Assembly: GCA_033439765.1 (NCBI GenBank)
Contig: JAULSN010000002.1
Coordinates: 744,001 to 808,000 of the forward strand
DNA from: Lasiosphaeria ovina
Taxonomy: Eukaryota > Ascomycota > Sordariomycetes > Sordariales > Lasiosphaeriaceae
Length of the DNA: 64,000 bases
Reading direction: 5' to 3'
The notes under the pieces were generated by a model, which searched no databases, was not told where the DNA came from, and worked only from the letters and a program-made list of their open reading frames with translations. Of the stretch, positions 11,173-22,702 are shown in pieces; position 1 is the stretch's first letter; each line of letters begins with the position of its first letter. Position numbers and translations under genes: made by a program.

Positions 11173-13043
11173 TGTTGTTTTGGCTATGGGTTGACGTCGT
11201 CCAATGCAGGGTCACCGTGATGGGATTCACAGAACTTGACGAAAAGCTCGGCCTTGCGAGCGAGGGAAAATTTTAGTGGGGAACTGAATTCTGCCAAAAG
11301 CGGTGGCCCCGGGACCCCGCTGGGACGGCTACGCTAAGATATCTGCGCCGTTTAGAACGCTAACAACCACAAGGCGACAACTCCACCGCCCGTGCTCATG
11401 CTCCTTCATTCCCTGGGTATCGAATCCATACTATTATTCATTTCCAAAATTAAAATGCCTGTTTGTAGTTTGCATCAGATTCCCATCCTAACTTGTTGAC
11501 CTTTGAGCCGATATTCCGAGCCGGACCTAGCAATCTGCCTTTCGCGACGTCCACAATGCGCCAAACGCTCCCTGCTGTGATCAGCTCCATGTTAGCTTAG
11601 CTCTGACAGCTCGGAACCGAGGAGCCGGGATCCAGAATGACAGGAAGGCCTTTGACTTGCGATTTATATCCCATTCCATGCCCAGACGCCAGCTCCCGCC
11701 ACGAGGAGGACCATTGCGCACGCGATGGCCAAGGTGTTTTCTTTTCCCCCCGCTCGATCCGATGTGTGCCTCTCGTCTTCCGAGTAAGGGTTAAGCCTTG
11801 TGTAGCTGTCCAGATTCATGGTTTCTGGGCGGGTCGATCCAGGCAGCGGCGCAACAGACACAGACGGTTGTTTGTATGGCAAACCAATGTCATCAGCGAA
11901 CGTGCAAGGCTCGCGGGTTTTTGGTCAGGTAAAGTCGGCGGCGCGCGTGTCTGCCATATGGCCAGAAGGGCGAGGCTCTCTCTATTTAGCTGCCCGCCAG
12001 AAATTAGATGCCAGCGGCTTTCACATGAAAGACGCAGGGTAGTTTGCTGTTGTCATTCGGCGCAGGAATGCGGCCGGTGGCCAACAGCCCACCTCGCGAC
12101 CGTTGTCCGCTTGCGGATTCCTTTAGTTCTCAGCCACGTGTAGAGACACAAGCACCCAGCTGATGGCCGCGGAGTTGGCAGAGTGGGGTGCCGTGTCCGG
12201 ACCAGTAGCATTTCCTGGAGAGAAAGGTGTGGCATACCTCTATCGTCGGAAGCTGCCTGTCGCATTCACATTGCGGATTTGTGGGGTTTGCCTGTGCTCC
12301 CTGAATGCATATCTTACCTAACGAAGACGTTTGGCAGCTTTTGATGCAGCAATGCACAGCGAGCATCATGCAGAGTCATCCCATTAGAGCTAAGGTATCC
12401 GTAGTTCGACCTCCAATCGGGGGCTTCGGGTGTTTGCCTGCCTGACTATTCGAGGCACGTTTTGTCTTTCACCTCTCGCCCGTGGGTATCACATGGGTGT
12501 GTTGCACCTATCGACACTCAGTCGTTGGAAATACTCGGGTGCTGAATAGCCTCATCACATATAAAGTTCGCTAGACGTACCTTTCAGTCACTGCTGTGCT
12601 TGAAATGGGACATTTATCCAGAATCCTAGGCAGGCTCTGCATGATGCCCGTCTCCAGGTCCACATTTTACAGCAAGGAGTGAGAGCAAGAGAGTACATTA
12701 TTGTCTGCACATTGTTTGTCATTGAAGACTTTTAAATGCGAAGAGCCGGTGGCTGCGGGCCGCACAAATTCGTGCTTCGGTAAGGATAGAAGGCATCCAA
12801 TAACAAACGCCTATCCCGCAATGGGCCCTCGAGTGCCTGCCTTATTGTAACACGAAGCAATGCAGTGAGGCCGACCGCCAGCTGAGCCGGACTCGAATCC
12901 AAGCCTCCCTTGCTGCCTAAGTCAAACGATAAAAAAGGAAATTTCTCCGTCATTCTGTTTAGCATTCTTCCTCGCCTAGCTCCCAACTTCCGGCTCTTCA
13001 ACCTCAAGAATCAAAATCATAACGGCATTTAACTCAAAGGATT
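11173..13043. other. intergenic region between ESF1 and the IFI6/27-like gene
   Basis: Besides one small doubtful ORF at 11664-11819 I see no gene. The ESF1 promoter lies at the left end. The many short frames on both strands lack domains or consistent composition. The last ~100 bp before 13044 are CT-rich, as is common upstream of fungal start codons. Confidence 0.5.
11664..11819 (-). CDS. possible 51-residue tail-anchored membrane peptide
   Basis: From the ATG at 11819 the frame encodes a polar N-terminal half (MNLDSYTRLNPYSEDERH) followed by one hydrophobic helix of about 20 residues ending AGVWAWNGI at the stop. Such a clean polar-then-hydrophobic layout is unusual for a chance ORF, but the size is small, no homologue is known to me, and further exons cannot be excluded. 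It is a candidate only. Confidence 0.28.
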   Translation of the reverse strand: MNLDSYTRLNPYSEDERHTSDRAGGKENTLAIACAMVLLVAGAGVWAWNGI

Positions 13044-13880
13044 ATGGCCACGAGGGCCGCGCAAGTCACGGCTATGTCGCCGACCGGTCTCGCTGCCAAC
13101 AAGGCCATCGCCATCGCCATCACCAACCACCCCGCCAACCCGGCCGACGAAGATGACGAGAATACAAAGGCCAAAGATGATGCTGTCACCGTCGCCGACA
13201 TGCCCGCCGTGGACTTGCCAGTCCCCGCTAAAGGCGGCGGTGCTACAGGCGGTGGCGACAACGGCAACGGTACCCCAGTGAATGGAGGCGGCGACGCGGG
13301 CGACAACCCGGACAAGGTAAGGCTGCCTTTCTGCCACCCCAGTAAACCCTATATGAACAGCGACATGCATACTGACAACTCCATTTGCTTGCCTAGCACT
13401 GGGTCCTTAGGAACCCCGGTGCAGCGGCGTGCCTCGCAGTCGCAGCCGGCGGCGTGGCCGTAGTTGCCGCTCCGGCGATCGTCACGGCGCCTCTCCTCGT
13501 GGCTGCCGGCTTTGGCCCCGGTGGCGTCATAGGAGGTGAGTGCCTTTCACCTGGCTGACACAGCCATTCCATTCTTATCCTCCATAATCAACATAATTAT
13601 TCATCGGCCCGCCGTGTTTTAACCGAACCGACAACCAGGATCCATCGCGGCCGCCGCCCAAGCGGCTCTCGGGAACGTGGCTGCGGGGAGCTTTTTCGCC
13701 TACCTCACGAGCGCTGGAATGGGAGGCTACGGAGCAGCTGCCGTTGCCGGAGTCACCCAAGGCGTCGCGGCAGCGACGGCCGCCGGCGCTGGAGCTGCTG
13801 CCGTGAAACTGTCGAAACAGACGGCACAAGACGATGGGGATTCGCCAGCAGCAGGAGCTTCGCCAGCAGCTGCACCTTAG
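13044..13880 (+). CDS. IFI6/IFI27-like (Ifi-6-16 family) membrane protein
   Basis: Three exons, 13044-13316, 13397-13535 and 13639-13880, join in phases 0 and 1 to give 217 residues. The first ~90 residues are polar, with an acidic patch and a Gly/Asn-rich linker. Exons 2-3 encode the Ifi-6-16 signature: a hydrophobic Gly/Ala run (AAGGVAVVAAPAIVTAPLL), then AAGFGPGGVIGGSIAAAAQ and GNVAAGSFFAYLTSAGMGG. Together these read as two or three short membrane helices, and a polar Ala-rich tail follows. In animals IFI6 and IFI27 (ISG12) are interferon-induced proteins of mitochondria or ER that modulate apoptosis; fungal members are uncharacterised. Family call is from motif shape, not a search. It lies 2.6 kb upstream of a caspase-like gene on the same strand. 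Confidence 0.82.
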
Positions 13881-14219
13881 GAAGGTGGAACTTCGACAGC
13901 AACTAGACTCTCAGCTGCTGCGGGAGCTTCAGTGGTGGCAGCTCTGCAGGTGTCAAAAAGGGCCGAGGCTTAGAGAGCGGCGGTCAGAAAATCGAACCGG
14001 AGATGTAAGCTGTGAGCTCTACTCGGAGACGGAGGGCCTTGTATTTGAAGGCAAAGTTGGTGGTTGATTTGATAGAACCTGAGAGGCTCTCGCTGAGAGC
14101 CAAGTCTTGTGAAATAGGGATTGTTTTGTAGGAGCAAGGTTTCACCAGAGGAGATATTCCTATACTGCAAAGAATGATGAATGATCCGCATTTATTGTTG
14201 ACTGAGATGTTTATAACAT

Positions 14220-16250
14220 CTACGCCTCTCCTTCCGCCACTGTATCAATGTCGTTCGGTTCAACCGACTCGTTTAGAGAAAGCTCTCCCAAACGTTGGCC
14301 GTCAGCAGTGGGCATGAGAGCATCCCCATATTCGCCGGCAACTGGTGCTTGAGCAGCTGTGTCTTCAACCACCAAGTCAATGCCATATCTCTCACCGCCG
14401 CCGTCTGCTCTTCGATCCCACCACTTCAGCGGAAACTTTTCGCTAGCAAACAGTTTCCGCGCGGCGTCTTCATCATAACCATCGTCTACTTCACTCTCTC
14501 TACAAGACGACTCCCCGCCAGCAAGCTCATTCTCGCCGCGATGCTTCCGGGCGCCATTGGCAGGAGCTCCTTCTCCTCTCTCACCAGCACAGACGACACT
14601 ACAGCACACGCTGCAAGGGTAACTGGTAGGCCCTCCAAAGTCCGCGTTGACACGCCGTTCTGGACCAGCCGGTGGCCTCGTAGGTGCAGTTGCGCCGTTA
14701 CTGGCGCGAACGCGAACGCGTCCCCCGTCGTCCCAAAGATGTCGCTCGAGTTGCCGGTTCTCGACACGTGGGCTGCCGGCATCCTGTCCTGAAAGTTGAG
14801 CATCTGCGCAGCCAGCTGCGCATACAGATACTGGAGGCGCTGGACGGCGCGGCCGCGGCTAGCGTCGTCGGGCGCCATCAGCTCCTCTACAGGTACCCCT
14901 TCATAGCCCCAAACTGCCTTGACAAAGAATGTGTCCAGAAAAGACAAATCCTAATCACCTCCTCCTGAGTACATAAAGACTGGGTCTAGGGTGCAGAGAG
15001 TGCGATTCTTGCCGTTCCAGATTTGCGCTGAATTGGGCACAGTTTGGGGACGGGCAGAATTTGAGATCGCCCCTGTTGGTAGCTGAATGGTAACATCAAC
15101 CAGCAGGGTCTCCACGTCAGGCATGCAGTGCAGCACAGTAGGAGAGTCCGCTGTAGCGTTGGTCTGGTGCTCATACACGAGAAACACGTGCTGAATGTGG
15201 TCGTTGCAGACATTGTCAGAATCGTCCTCAATAAAACTCTGGTTCTTGCCGTTCTTGCCTTGTTCAGAGAAGTACCAGTATCTGACAGCATGACTACCGA
15301 AGTAGTTTGAGTCTTGATTTGTTAACCCGCCAAAGGGGAGCTAAATGTATGATGAACTGGGGTTCAAGTCATTTGGGGGTGGTCTACAGCCTTATGGAGG
15401 CTGGATCGGCACGTTCACCGGACCCTTCAATAAAACGCCAGGGTGTGTCGGCAAGTCGAACGAAGAGTCCCACTTGTTTAGGACGGAGCAGTTGAACTGC
15501 GCACGAGCCGCAGGAAGACGAATTTCTAGTTCTACCACAGCTTGGCTCGAGTTTTCCAGACTGACTTTAGCAAAGACGAGTTGGTCGAATGTCCATGCAG
15601 GAAATGAGAGGGTTTGAAACTGGATATTGTCGTTATATGGCTGGTAATCGTTGTCGTTCAATTGGTAGCCTTCGTCCGCCCGCATATCTTGCCCGAAAAT
15701 CAAACCACTCAGTAACATAAGCTGATACTTCACGACTGTAGTTATACTCCGTGACTGTAAAGGCCACTCGAGATAACGGCTAGGAGTGGTCCTAGGAGTG
15801 TTGTCATCATTCCTGCTGCGAGCCCAAAATAACCCAGCCGTAGCGACTTAGAAAGCAGCTGGATAGTTGTTCCATAAGATGAATCCAAGAGTAGCAAGGC
15901 TGTGTGTTTCTCACTAACTCGGAGTTGATTGTATTAATATACGGTTCTTATTGCCACGTCCATCATGCTGTATGCCAAGTTCAGAAGGACCATACAAAGA
16001 GAGGGAACATACAACCATCTAGTTCTATATCGGGCGTATCTCGAACTTCATGATGTTCGATTTGTCATCGCCCTCATCCTCGTCCCCGCAGTCGCCGTCA
16101 TCATCATCAATCTCAACATCTTCAGGCTGACCGAGCGACAATCTCGTGGAGGCCGCAACGAAAAGTTTGATTGGCGCTCCGCTGGCTGGAGTCCGGGAGC
16201 TCGGTGTCGAGATCGCGCGTGTAGCTGCAGCCTTGTCACGACCTCACAAG
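14220..16250 (-). pseudogene. decayed C-terminal half of a DUF3433-type large membrane protein
   Basis: Reading rightmost end first on the minus strand, these family segments follow one another in order: an acidic linker, RTRWLYVPSL with a membrane helix, LLLLDSSYGTTIQLL, LGLAAGMMTTLLGPLLAV-like helix, SFPAWTFDQLVFAKVSLEN, HVFLVYEHQTNATADS, VWGYEGVPVEELM, LPMAPGSIAARMSLLAGSR and the terminal FPLKWWDRR...RYGIDLV. The frame is broken by stops at 15934-15936 (TAA), 15342-15344 (TAG) and 14951-14953 (TAG). It also shifts near 15690, 15390 and 14500. The stops at 15934 and 14951 sit where Gln would restore the family pattern. The gene cannot make a full protein. Family attribution comes from recognising the conserved segments. 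Confidence 0.75.
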
Positions 16251-16501
16251 GATGTCAGGCGCTGACCCCGCCTTTCCTAAGGTGGTTGATAGACAGTGGG
16301 CAGCGGTGTGCGCTCGGGTGTTGCCATCGGTCAGTCACCGACGACAGAAGGGGTTAGACACTGGGTGCGGGGCCATGAAGTGAGATTTTTCTCTCGTGGG
16401 AGACCCGCGGACTTAAGTTTACACCTGCCCCCTCTCGGCATCTCCACAAGCTTTTTGCAGTCACTGATTACCATGGTTGAGCCACAATCCCTTTTGTCAC
16501 A

Positions 16502-19247
16502 ATGAGAAAACCAAGTGAGCAAAAGGCTTCTACGTACTGCTCGTCGCCGGATTGGAGCAGCTCAGACTCCTCGGGTCGAGGTGCGGACAGTAGTCCATCC
16601 GAACTGGTCTATGTTCCCAACACGCAGCAAGGCGATGGCAGACAACAGCCACGGAAACGGCGCCGACAGGGGAGCGACGCCTCTTCTACAGCGACGACCC
16701 CACCTCCGGCGGCAGAACCAAGATTGATCCCGCCATCTCCAACCCACGACACTTCACATGTTCCCGATCATATCTCAAGCATTCAGAACGTCGCGAAGTG
16801 GATTCAGGCCGCAGCTAGCGAGGCGTGGAAACACCGATTCCGTTACAATCAGGTGTTCGTGCTGCTATTGAACTGGGAAGACGACGATCTTAACGTCGAG
16901 CCCGAGGTTGTCAGCCTCGAGGCCACTTTTCGCTGTGTTTACAACTACAAAACCGAAATGTGGAAAATCCCGACGACGAAACCGGATTGGCATATCAAAA
17001 AACGCCTCATTCACTTCCTCGAGGCCAATGACGCTGATGGAAACTTGGTTATCTTCTACTACGCCGGCCATGCGATGCCAAATCCACGGTCTGGGGGGGC
17101 TCCATTGTGGTCATCGTCAGTAGCCAGCTCCTCCCCGATCGCTTCTCCATAAACTGCCTATGCGATCAGCGGTCGCTAATCCGAGTACAGTCGGCGGACA
17201 CACGGCAAGACGATGTTCTCCGGCGGCATACTGTCGACGATCGAAGAGTCCGAGTCAGATTTCCTGCTCCTGTTTGACTGCTGTAACGCCTACCACCCCC
17301 CGAGCAGACCGAGTGGATCTGGCCGCAATGTGATTGAGGTCATATCTGCTGTGGGCTTTGGGGCTATCGCTGCGGAGCCGGGTACCGATTCGTTCACGCA
17401 TCATCTCGACGAGGCGCTCGCTCTCGCCAAACGATATGGCCCCATCAAAGCTGTCCGTCTCCACACGGAAATCATCAGCCGCTTGTTCGCAAACCCCCCT
17501 CGACGTCTGCGCCGAGGCTCTTTGTTTGTTGTTGACGATAACGGTCCTGTGGAGGAGAAGAGCCGGCGCATGTGCCCGTTGCACTACTGGCTCAGCGGAC
17601 AGTCGAAGAGCATCACTCTCGCTCCCCTAGACCCACCCTCACCGACGGCAGAAGAGCCATTACGGAGAACAGCCCCACCGAGCGCGGTCCCAACGCCGGA
17701 CGACCTAAAGACGGACGGCGTCATCCAAATCCAGCAAGCAAAATTTCCCCAAGTTCTCGTAAGCTTCCGCGTGACAAGAGAAGATCTCGAACCGGCAACG
17801 TGGGTGAAGTGGCTACGCGAGGCGCCTCCGGAAGCGCGCGATCTCATCAAAATCGAAGGGTTCTGGGGGAGTTTCTCGTCTCTCATGCTTGTGCGGATGC
17901 CGGTGCACGTGTGGGACCTGTTGCCAGCATCCCCGGCCGCCTCCTTCGTGGGATTCACCACATCTAACAATGACGGGCCTCGGTTCCAGAACGAAGTCGA
18001 CAACTTGCTCTCAGCCGCTAGCGAGAAGCCGCGCGTCTCTGAAAAAGTAGGCGGTGCCTCACAGTGGAGGTATCCCAACGGCACACCAGTCACATACCGA
18101 GCCCGCCGCACATTGCCATTTCGAACGTCAAATTTTCGAAGGCCTGAAATGGACAACGAACCACCGGTGATTATAAGTTCTAAGAAGGCCATCAAAATTG
18201 GAGACTCGGACCAGCTATGGGGATTCTATAGCCAGCGATTTCGAAATATTCAACAAGTTGCTTGCAAGCTCATGGCTAAAATATGGATACACTTTTTGAT
18301 GCCAAAGGGCGTTGCGTTCCCCCTTGGTATATTAGCAAGGGACATAGGAGCTCCGGACTGGTGGCCAAAGCCTTGGGGTCCAACGGAAAAGGACAAGGTC
18401 CGGTATACTGCAACGGACCACCTTCTGAAGAAAGGTTTGCCCTCTCCCAACATTATTATTCAGGGAAATCTTTTTCGTAAGATGAATATCACGGAAACAG
18501 CTGACATCGAATCAGAGCGAGTCCACCTGTTAGCGCATATCCTAAGGCTAATAATCGAGCCGCGCGCATCTCAGCATCCCGACATACAAATGCTGAGTCT
18601 TGACATCGCTAAGTTGGAGGAACATACGATGCAGGCGCTTTCTGGATTTTTCAACGACGTCGCAAACGTGAACCTCGTTAAGAAGAAGGTGTACCTGAAG
18701 GAAATCTTCAAGGTCGCAAGATGGGAGGAGATGTATAAAGGAGGAGAGATCGGTAAGCAAGGCCTGCTTTTTAAGTAGCTTGTGATCACTAACTCTCGCA
18801 GACGCGAACACCGAGATATACGTGATGGCGGACGGCATAATCCCCGAAGACGATGAGGCAGACTTTGGCCTTGGCACGGCCTGGGAAAGGAGCAGGGACA
18901 AGGGCGTTTCCACGCCGCCCTCGTTGATATCACCATCGGACACAACGTGGTCCCTCGATGCCCCGTCAACCTGGGCAAACACTAGTATTCCTGACATCGG
19001 GCCACAATCGGATACGCTAGATTGGCAGCCTCTCCGCCCCGGGTCCTCCTCCTCTTCGGTATCGACTGGGCTACAACGAGGCGGCAGTGGAAGCTTTGGA
19101 ATCCTTGGACAGCCTGGTGAACCAATCGAGCTATTTGTCAAGCCGGGTGGCGAACGCACATTCCACACCTTGGCTGGTGGTGGTCTGGATTATATCAACA
19201 AGCGACTCAAGGAGCACCGTGAGCAGAGCTCGGAGAGGAAGCTCTAA
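16502..19247 (+). CDS. caspase-like protease domain fused to a DUF2841/YDR124W-like helical bundle
   Basis: Exons 16502-17115, 17191-18752 and 18802-19247 (phases 2 and 1) encode 873 residues. After a disordered, basic N-terminus (1-90) a caspase fold runs to about residue 300: LVIFYYAGHA places the catalytic-type His at 190 and LLLFDCCNA the Cys at 236. These are followed by the FGAIAAEPG and LHTEIISRL elements seen in fungal caspase-like proteins. A segment at 375-465 (KIEGFWGSFSSL, PVHVWDLLP) is the usual C-terminal companion. Residues ~540-723 match DUF2841: FYSQRFRNIQQVACKLMAK, PDWWPKPWG, VHLLAHILRLI, FKVARWEEMY. The tail is Ser/Pro-rich. The Cys codon and the DUF2841 region share one uninterrupted exon, so the fusion is not a gene-joining artefact. 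Protease activity is not shown. Confidence 0.85.
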
Positions 19248-21652
19248 TCATCCATGTACCTGACCACCCGCACTGCTCTCCGCGTCTCATGCATGCGCAT
19301 GTAACAAGGCAGAGTACTACAGTTACTGAAGCTTGCCGTGTTGTAACTGGGGAAAGCTGGCCGTCCTGCGCAGTCTCGCCCGGCGTTTTACCGACAGATC
19401 TGTTGAAACAAGGACTCTCTCTACCAAACCGATCCATGTTGGATATAAAGTATGGGTGCTCGCGCAAGCAAGCTACTCTCGTTGTTCACGACAAGGGCAC
19501 GGTTGGAGCAATCCCTTCGACACGGCCGCAGCCACGGCAGCAGCAGGAGCGAGGAGATCCGCATGCCGGATGTAGTGTCCGTTAGCAGTCATCTCAACCC
19601 GACAAAAGGTGTGGTGTGGCCCTACTGAATCTGTTGCACAAAGCCACATATAACGTCTTCATGGACAACCTCTTCCCTTTCCTGAGCCTACCAGGGCTCT
19701 TAGGAAGCAGCAGATCGGAGCAACCAGCATGAGCATATCAACCGAGGCAGATGTAAGAACATATAATGTACTGTACCTATGGGCTACTCCAAGTAGCCTC
19801 GTACAACTACTGGGGAGATCACAGGCAACGGGCAGCAGCAGGGGGTAGTAGAGCGGGCAAATGTGATGGGACTACCGACATTGTACTGTAGCCGTATTTA
19901 CAGGTCCGGCCTCGCTGGTACGCCTTCCACGGCCAAAAATAGGCGTGCGTGGAAGTACTGCGAGGTGAACCGCGCCCTATTCGCTTATACCCCTGTTGGT
20001 GACCGCGGCGGTCCTTGATCCGCGCTTAAAGGGATAGCTAGCTGAGACGTCTATGTATTAATTCAAGGGCGCCATTTTTTTTATTTACACATGGACTCCC
20101 ACCCCGTAGTTCCTCCGAGCTACTATTCTACTGTTTCTCTCCATCCCAGGCTATTCGAGACATTCGTTCCAAGCCTTCATTTGAGCCAGTCCCCAAGAAT
20201 ATTTACACAGCCTTAATGTTAATTTTGGCAACTTTGGGTAGGCTCGACAACCGGCCCATCTTGGAGTAGCAACAACTTTGAGGCCATGTATGGCACGCGC
20301 AGCAGTAGAAACTAGTCAAGTAAACTTTTGGTGAATACATTGTGCTGCCCACGGCAAACTGGCAAGAACTAGCGGCATTAGCCGGAGGCACGGGGCCGAC
20401 ACTTGCCCTTCCTTGCTTTTGGTTGGCCGAGCATCAGGAACAGCTGGCTTGGCATAATTATGTCGTACGTTCGCCAAAAAGCTCTCGACTATCGCGAACT
20501 CCTCCGACATTGGGACCACGGCGGCCAAAACAGCCATTTCCGGATAGAGCAAAGATCGAACCTGTTTCGACCGCCACCAGAGCTGAGTCGTAAAGCCATT
20601 GCTCTGGCGACGGCTGCATCAGCCAACCTACCAAGGTGCAGGGTGGACAAAGTTTGACCGTAATCGCCAAGTTTGGCCTCGACAGCGCCGACTTGAACAG
20701 TTGTACATGTTAGCGTGACGAATCATATGTACCGGCTCAATGTGATGTGTCGCCCTCTCCTCATGAGGTGATGACGGGTAGCACGTTGATAGAATCCCCG
20801 CTTGTCCGAGGCTGCAAAAAGCAGGTCTAGACTTTGCATTGCCTCGTAGTGTAACATGGCCGACGTTTTATCGCATTGCTGCTTTTCCGGATGCAGCTGG
20901 TAACCAAAAAGCCAACATGATGCGATTCGTGTGGGGGTGGCATTGCCGCCGTTCGTGGCTGGCTGGGCTGTTGAACCTGGCTAGACTGGCCGCCAATATT
21001 GGCTGGGCCGGATCTGTTCAGCCGGTCGCAGGCACTGCGGCTGGCTGTCAGTCTGGCCAGACCCTATTGGAACATCAAGCCTAGAGCTTTGCTAGGGGTC
21101 TTGAGACCGTGCTCCTCTCCTCTTTCAATCGAAGCTGGGGGTTATCTGCCGGATGATGAGTATGGCGAGCCGAACGTGCACACCGTGGCTGGCTGACAGT
21201 CTATCCAATCCATTAGATTTCGTTTGAGCAGCTTTGCGTCATTGGTCGGTATCCCAACTTATCCAATACCTTCTGTCGATCCAAGGTTGCAAGTTACTTG
21301 GTTGGCCGTAATATGGCTGGCTGAACTTTGGCCAGGCCATTCTAGAGCATCGTGCTGCAGCTTCGTCTGGGCGTCATCAAGTCATGCCGCCGTGCTCCCA
21401 CTCTCCATTGGCCAAAGTTCAAGTCATCCGGTTGATCATTGCATACGGGCTGGCTGGGTCCGGCAGAGGCCTTTCTGGAGATCGAGCGTGGAGCCTTGGT
21501 GAGGACCATAAAAGCCTTGCATGCACCCTCTGTCGAGTCAAGTTCAAGTTGTCTGGAACAAGATCCGGTTTTCCGAGCAATCTCTGCACCTCTCCCCACA
21601 GCATCACAACCAGCATATCAACCAACACACCACTTTCCTCCTTTTCTTCACC
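19248..21652. other. intergenic region, no supported gene
   Basis: No frame here shows domains or splice continuity. From about 20930 to 21460 the word GGCTGGCTG/TGGCCAG recurs many times in degenerate form, suggesting an old decayed repeat array without clear unit length. The right end contains the promoter of the three-repeat gene. Confidence 0.5.
21507..21514 (+). promoter_or_regulatory. possible TATA element of the three-repeat gene
   Basis: CATAAAAG lies 139 bp before the ATG at 21653, and the intervening leader is CA/CT-rich. It favours the ATG at 21653 over an upstream in-frame ATG at 21521 that would leave almost no leader. Confidence 0.35.
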
Positions 21653-22702
21653 ATGTCCATCCTCGTTCCCCTCCCAAAGTCGGGCTTCACAGCCATCTAT
21701 TACTCCAACATCGAGACTCTGAAGGTCTTTGCCAGCGGCGACATCCCCGGCTGGATCATCGATCCCCAGCTCGAGCGAGACCATCACTTCGTCGGAGGCC
21801 TGAAGTTCTTGCTACGCGGCTTTGCCGGTGGCTACGGTATCAAGCCGGCGCAGTCGCTCCACGCCTCGATCGAGGTGGAAATCGATCTACCAAATGCCCC
21901 CATCCACACCAGCTCGGTGACGTGCGAGTCCGCCGATGGCAGCTTTGATATCCCCGTCACCACGGATGACCAGAAGGTGGAGTACCCGCCGGCCGGCAGC
22001 AACCTCATCTCCCTCGCAAAAGGCAGCTTCCATGCCGACTACGATACCAGTACCAAGACACTCACCGTCTTCGCCAAGGGCGACGTGGCCGGCTGGATCC
22101 TTGGCCCCCAACTCTATCGCGACACCAACTGGTTCGGAGGCCTCAAGTTCGACCTCCGCGGCTACTCAGGTGGCTTGGGGCGTCAACCAACGCAGCACCT
22201 CGAGGCCTCGATTGCTATAGAGATCTTCCTACCGCAGGAAGACTTCCAGAGCAGGGTTGTCACTTTCCAGACCGAGGATGGCGCCTCTGAGATCCCTATC
22301 GTGTACTACGACGTCAACAAGGACTCCGACGCCGCGACGGGGCAGAAGGAGCCGACCCCCGGGTCTATCCTCGTTCCCCTCCCAGAGTCCGGCTTCAAGG
22401 CCGTGTACGTTACCAAGACCCTCACCCTCACCGTCTCCGCCGTGGGGAAGGTCCCTGGGTGGATCCTGGACCCCCACCTCGAGCACGATGTTCTCTTTGG
22501 AGGCTTGAAGTTCTCGCTCCGCGGTTTCCCGGGTGGGATTTCCGAGGCCCCAGAACAGGTTATCGATACCTCGATCAAGCTGCAGGTCGGCCTGCCGGCG
22601 GAGCATTTCGAGAGCGACACGGTCACTTGCCAGTCGGAGACCGGCACTTACCATATCAAGATCAACTACGCCGGCCTTGATGGGCAGTCCAAGGACTCGT
22701 AA
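21653..22702 (+). CDS. unrecognised cytosolic protein of three tandem beta-rich repeats
   Basis: The intronless frame gives 349 residues in three homologous units: about 1-106, 117-220 and 237-341. Each unit starts with a hydrophobic strand (ILVPLP.SGF), then a TLTV.A.GD.PGWI segment and P.L.RD. The strongest conserved block is FGGLKF.LRG(F/Y).GG, then A.I.(V/I)EI.LP and a closing strand VT.Q..DG. Linkers between units are charged. There is no signal peptide, membrane helix or catalytic motif. The short repeats of alternating hydrophobic residues suggest a beta-sandwich or beta-trefoil-like binding protein, for example a lectin-like fold, but I recognise no named family. It lies between the caspase-DUF2841 gene and the zinc-finger gene. 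Coding status is well supported by the repeat conservation. Confidence 0.83.
   Translation: MSILVPLPKSGFTAIYYSNIETLKVFASGDIPGWIIDPQLERDHHFVGGLKFLLRGFAGGYGIKPAQSLHASIEVEIDLPNAPIHTSSVTCESADGSFDIPVTTDDQKVEYPPAGSNLISLAKGSFHADYDTSTKTLTVFAKGDVAGWILGPQLYRDTNWFGGLKFDLRGYSGGLGRQPTQHLEASIAIEIFLPQEDFQSRVVTFQTEDGASEIPIVYYDVNKDSDAATGQKEPTPGSILVPLPESGFKAVYVTKTLTLTVSAVGKVPGWILDPHLEHDVLFGGLKFSLRGFPGGISEAPEQVIDTSIKLQVGLPAEHFESDTVTCQSETGTYHIKINYAGLDGQSKDS

Noticed and set aside
12732..13007. 91-codon minus-strand frame upstream of the IFI6/27-like gene
   Set aside because: Overlaps the CT-rich promoter/leader of the plus-strand gene and has no domain.
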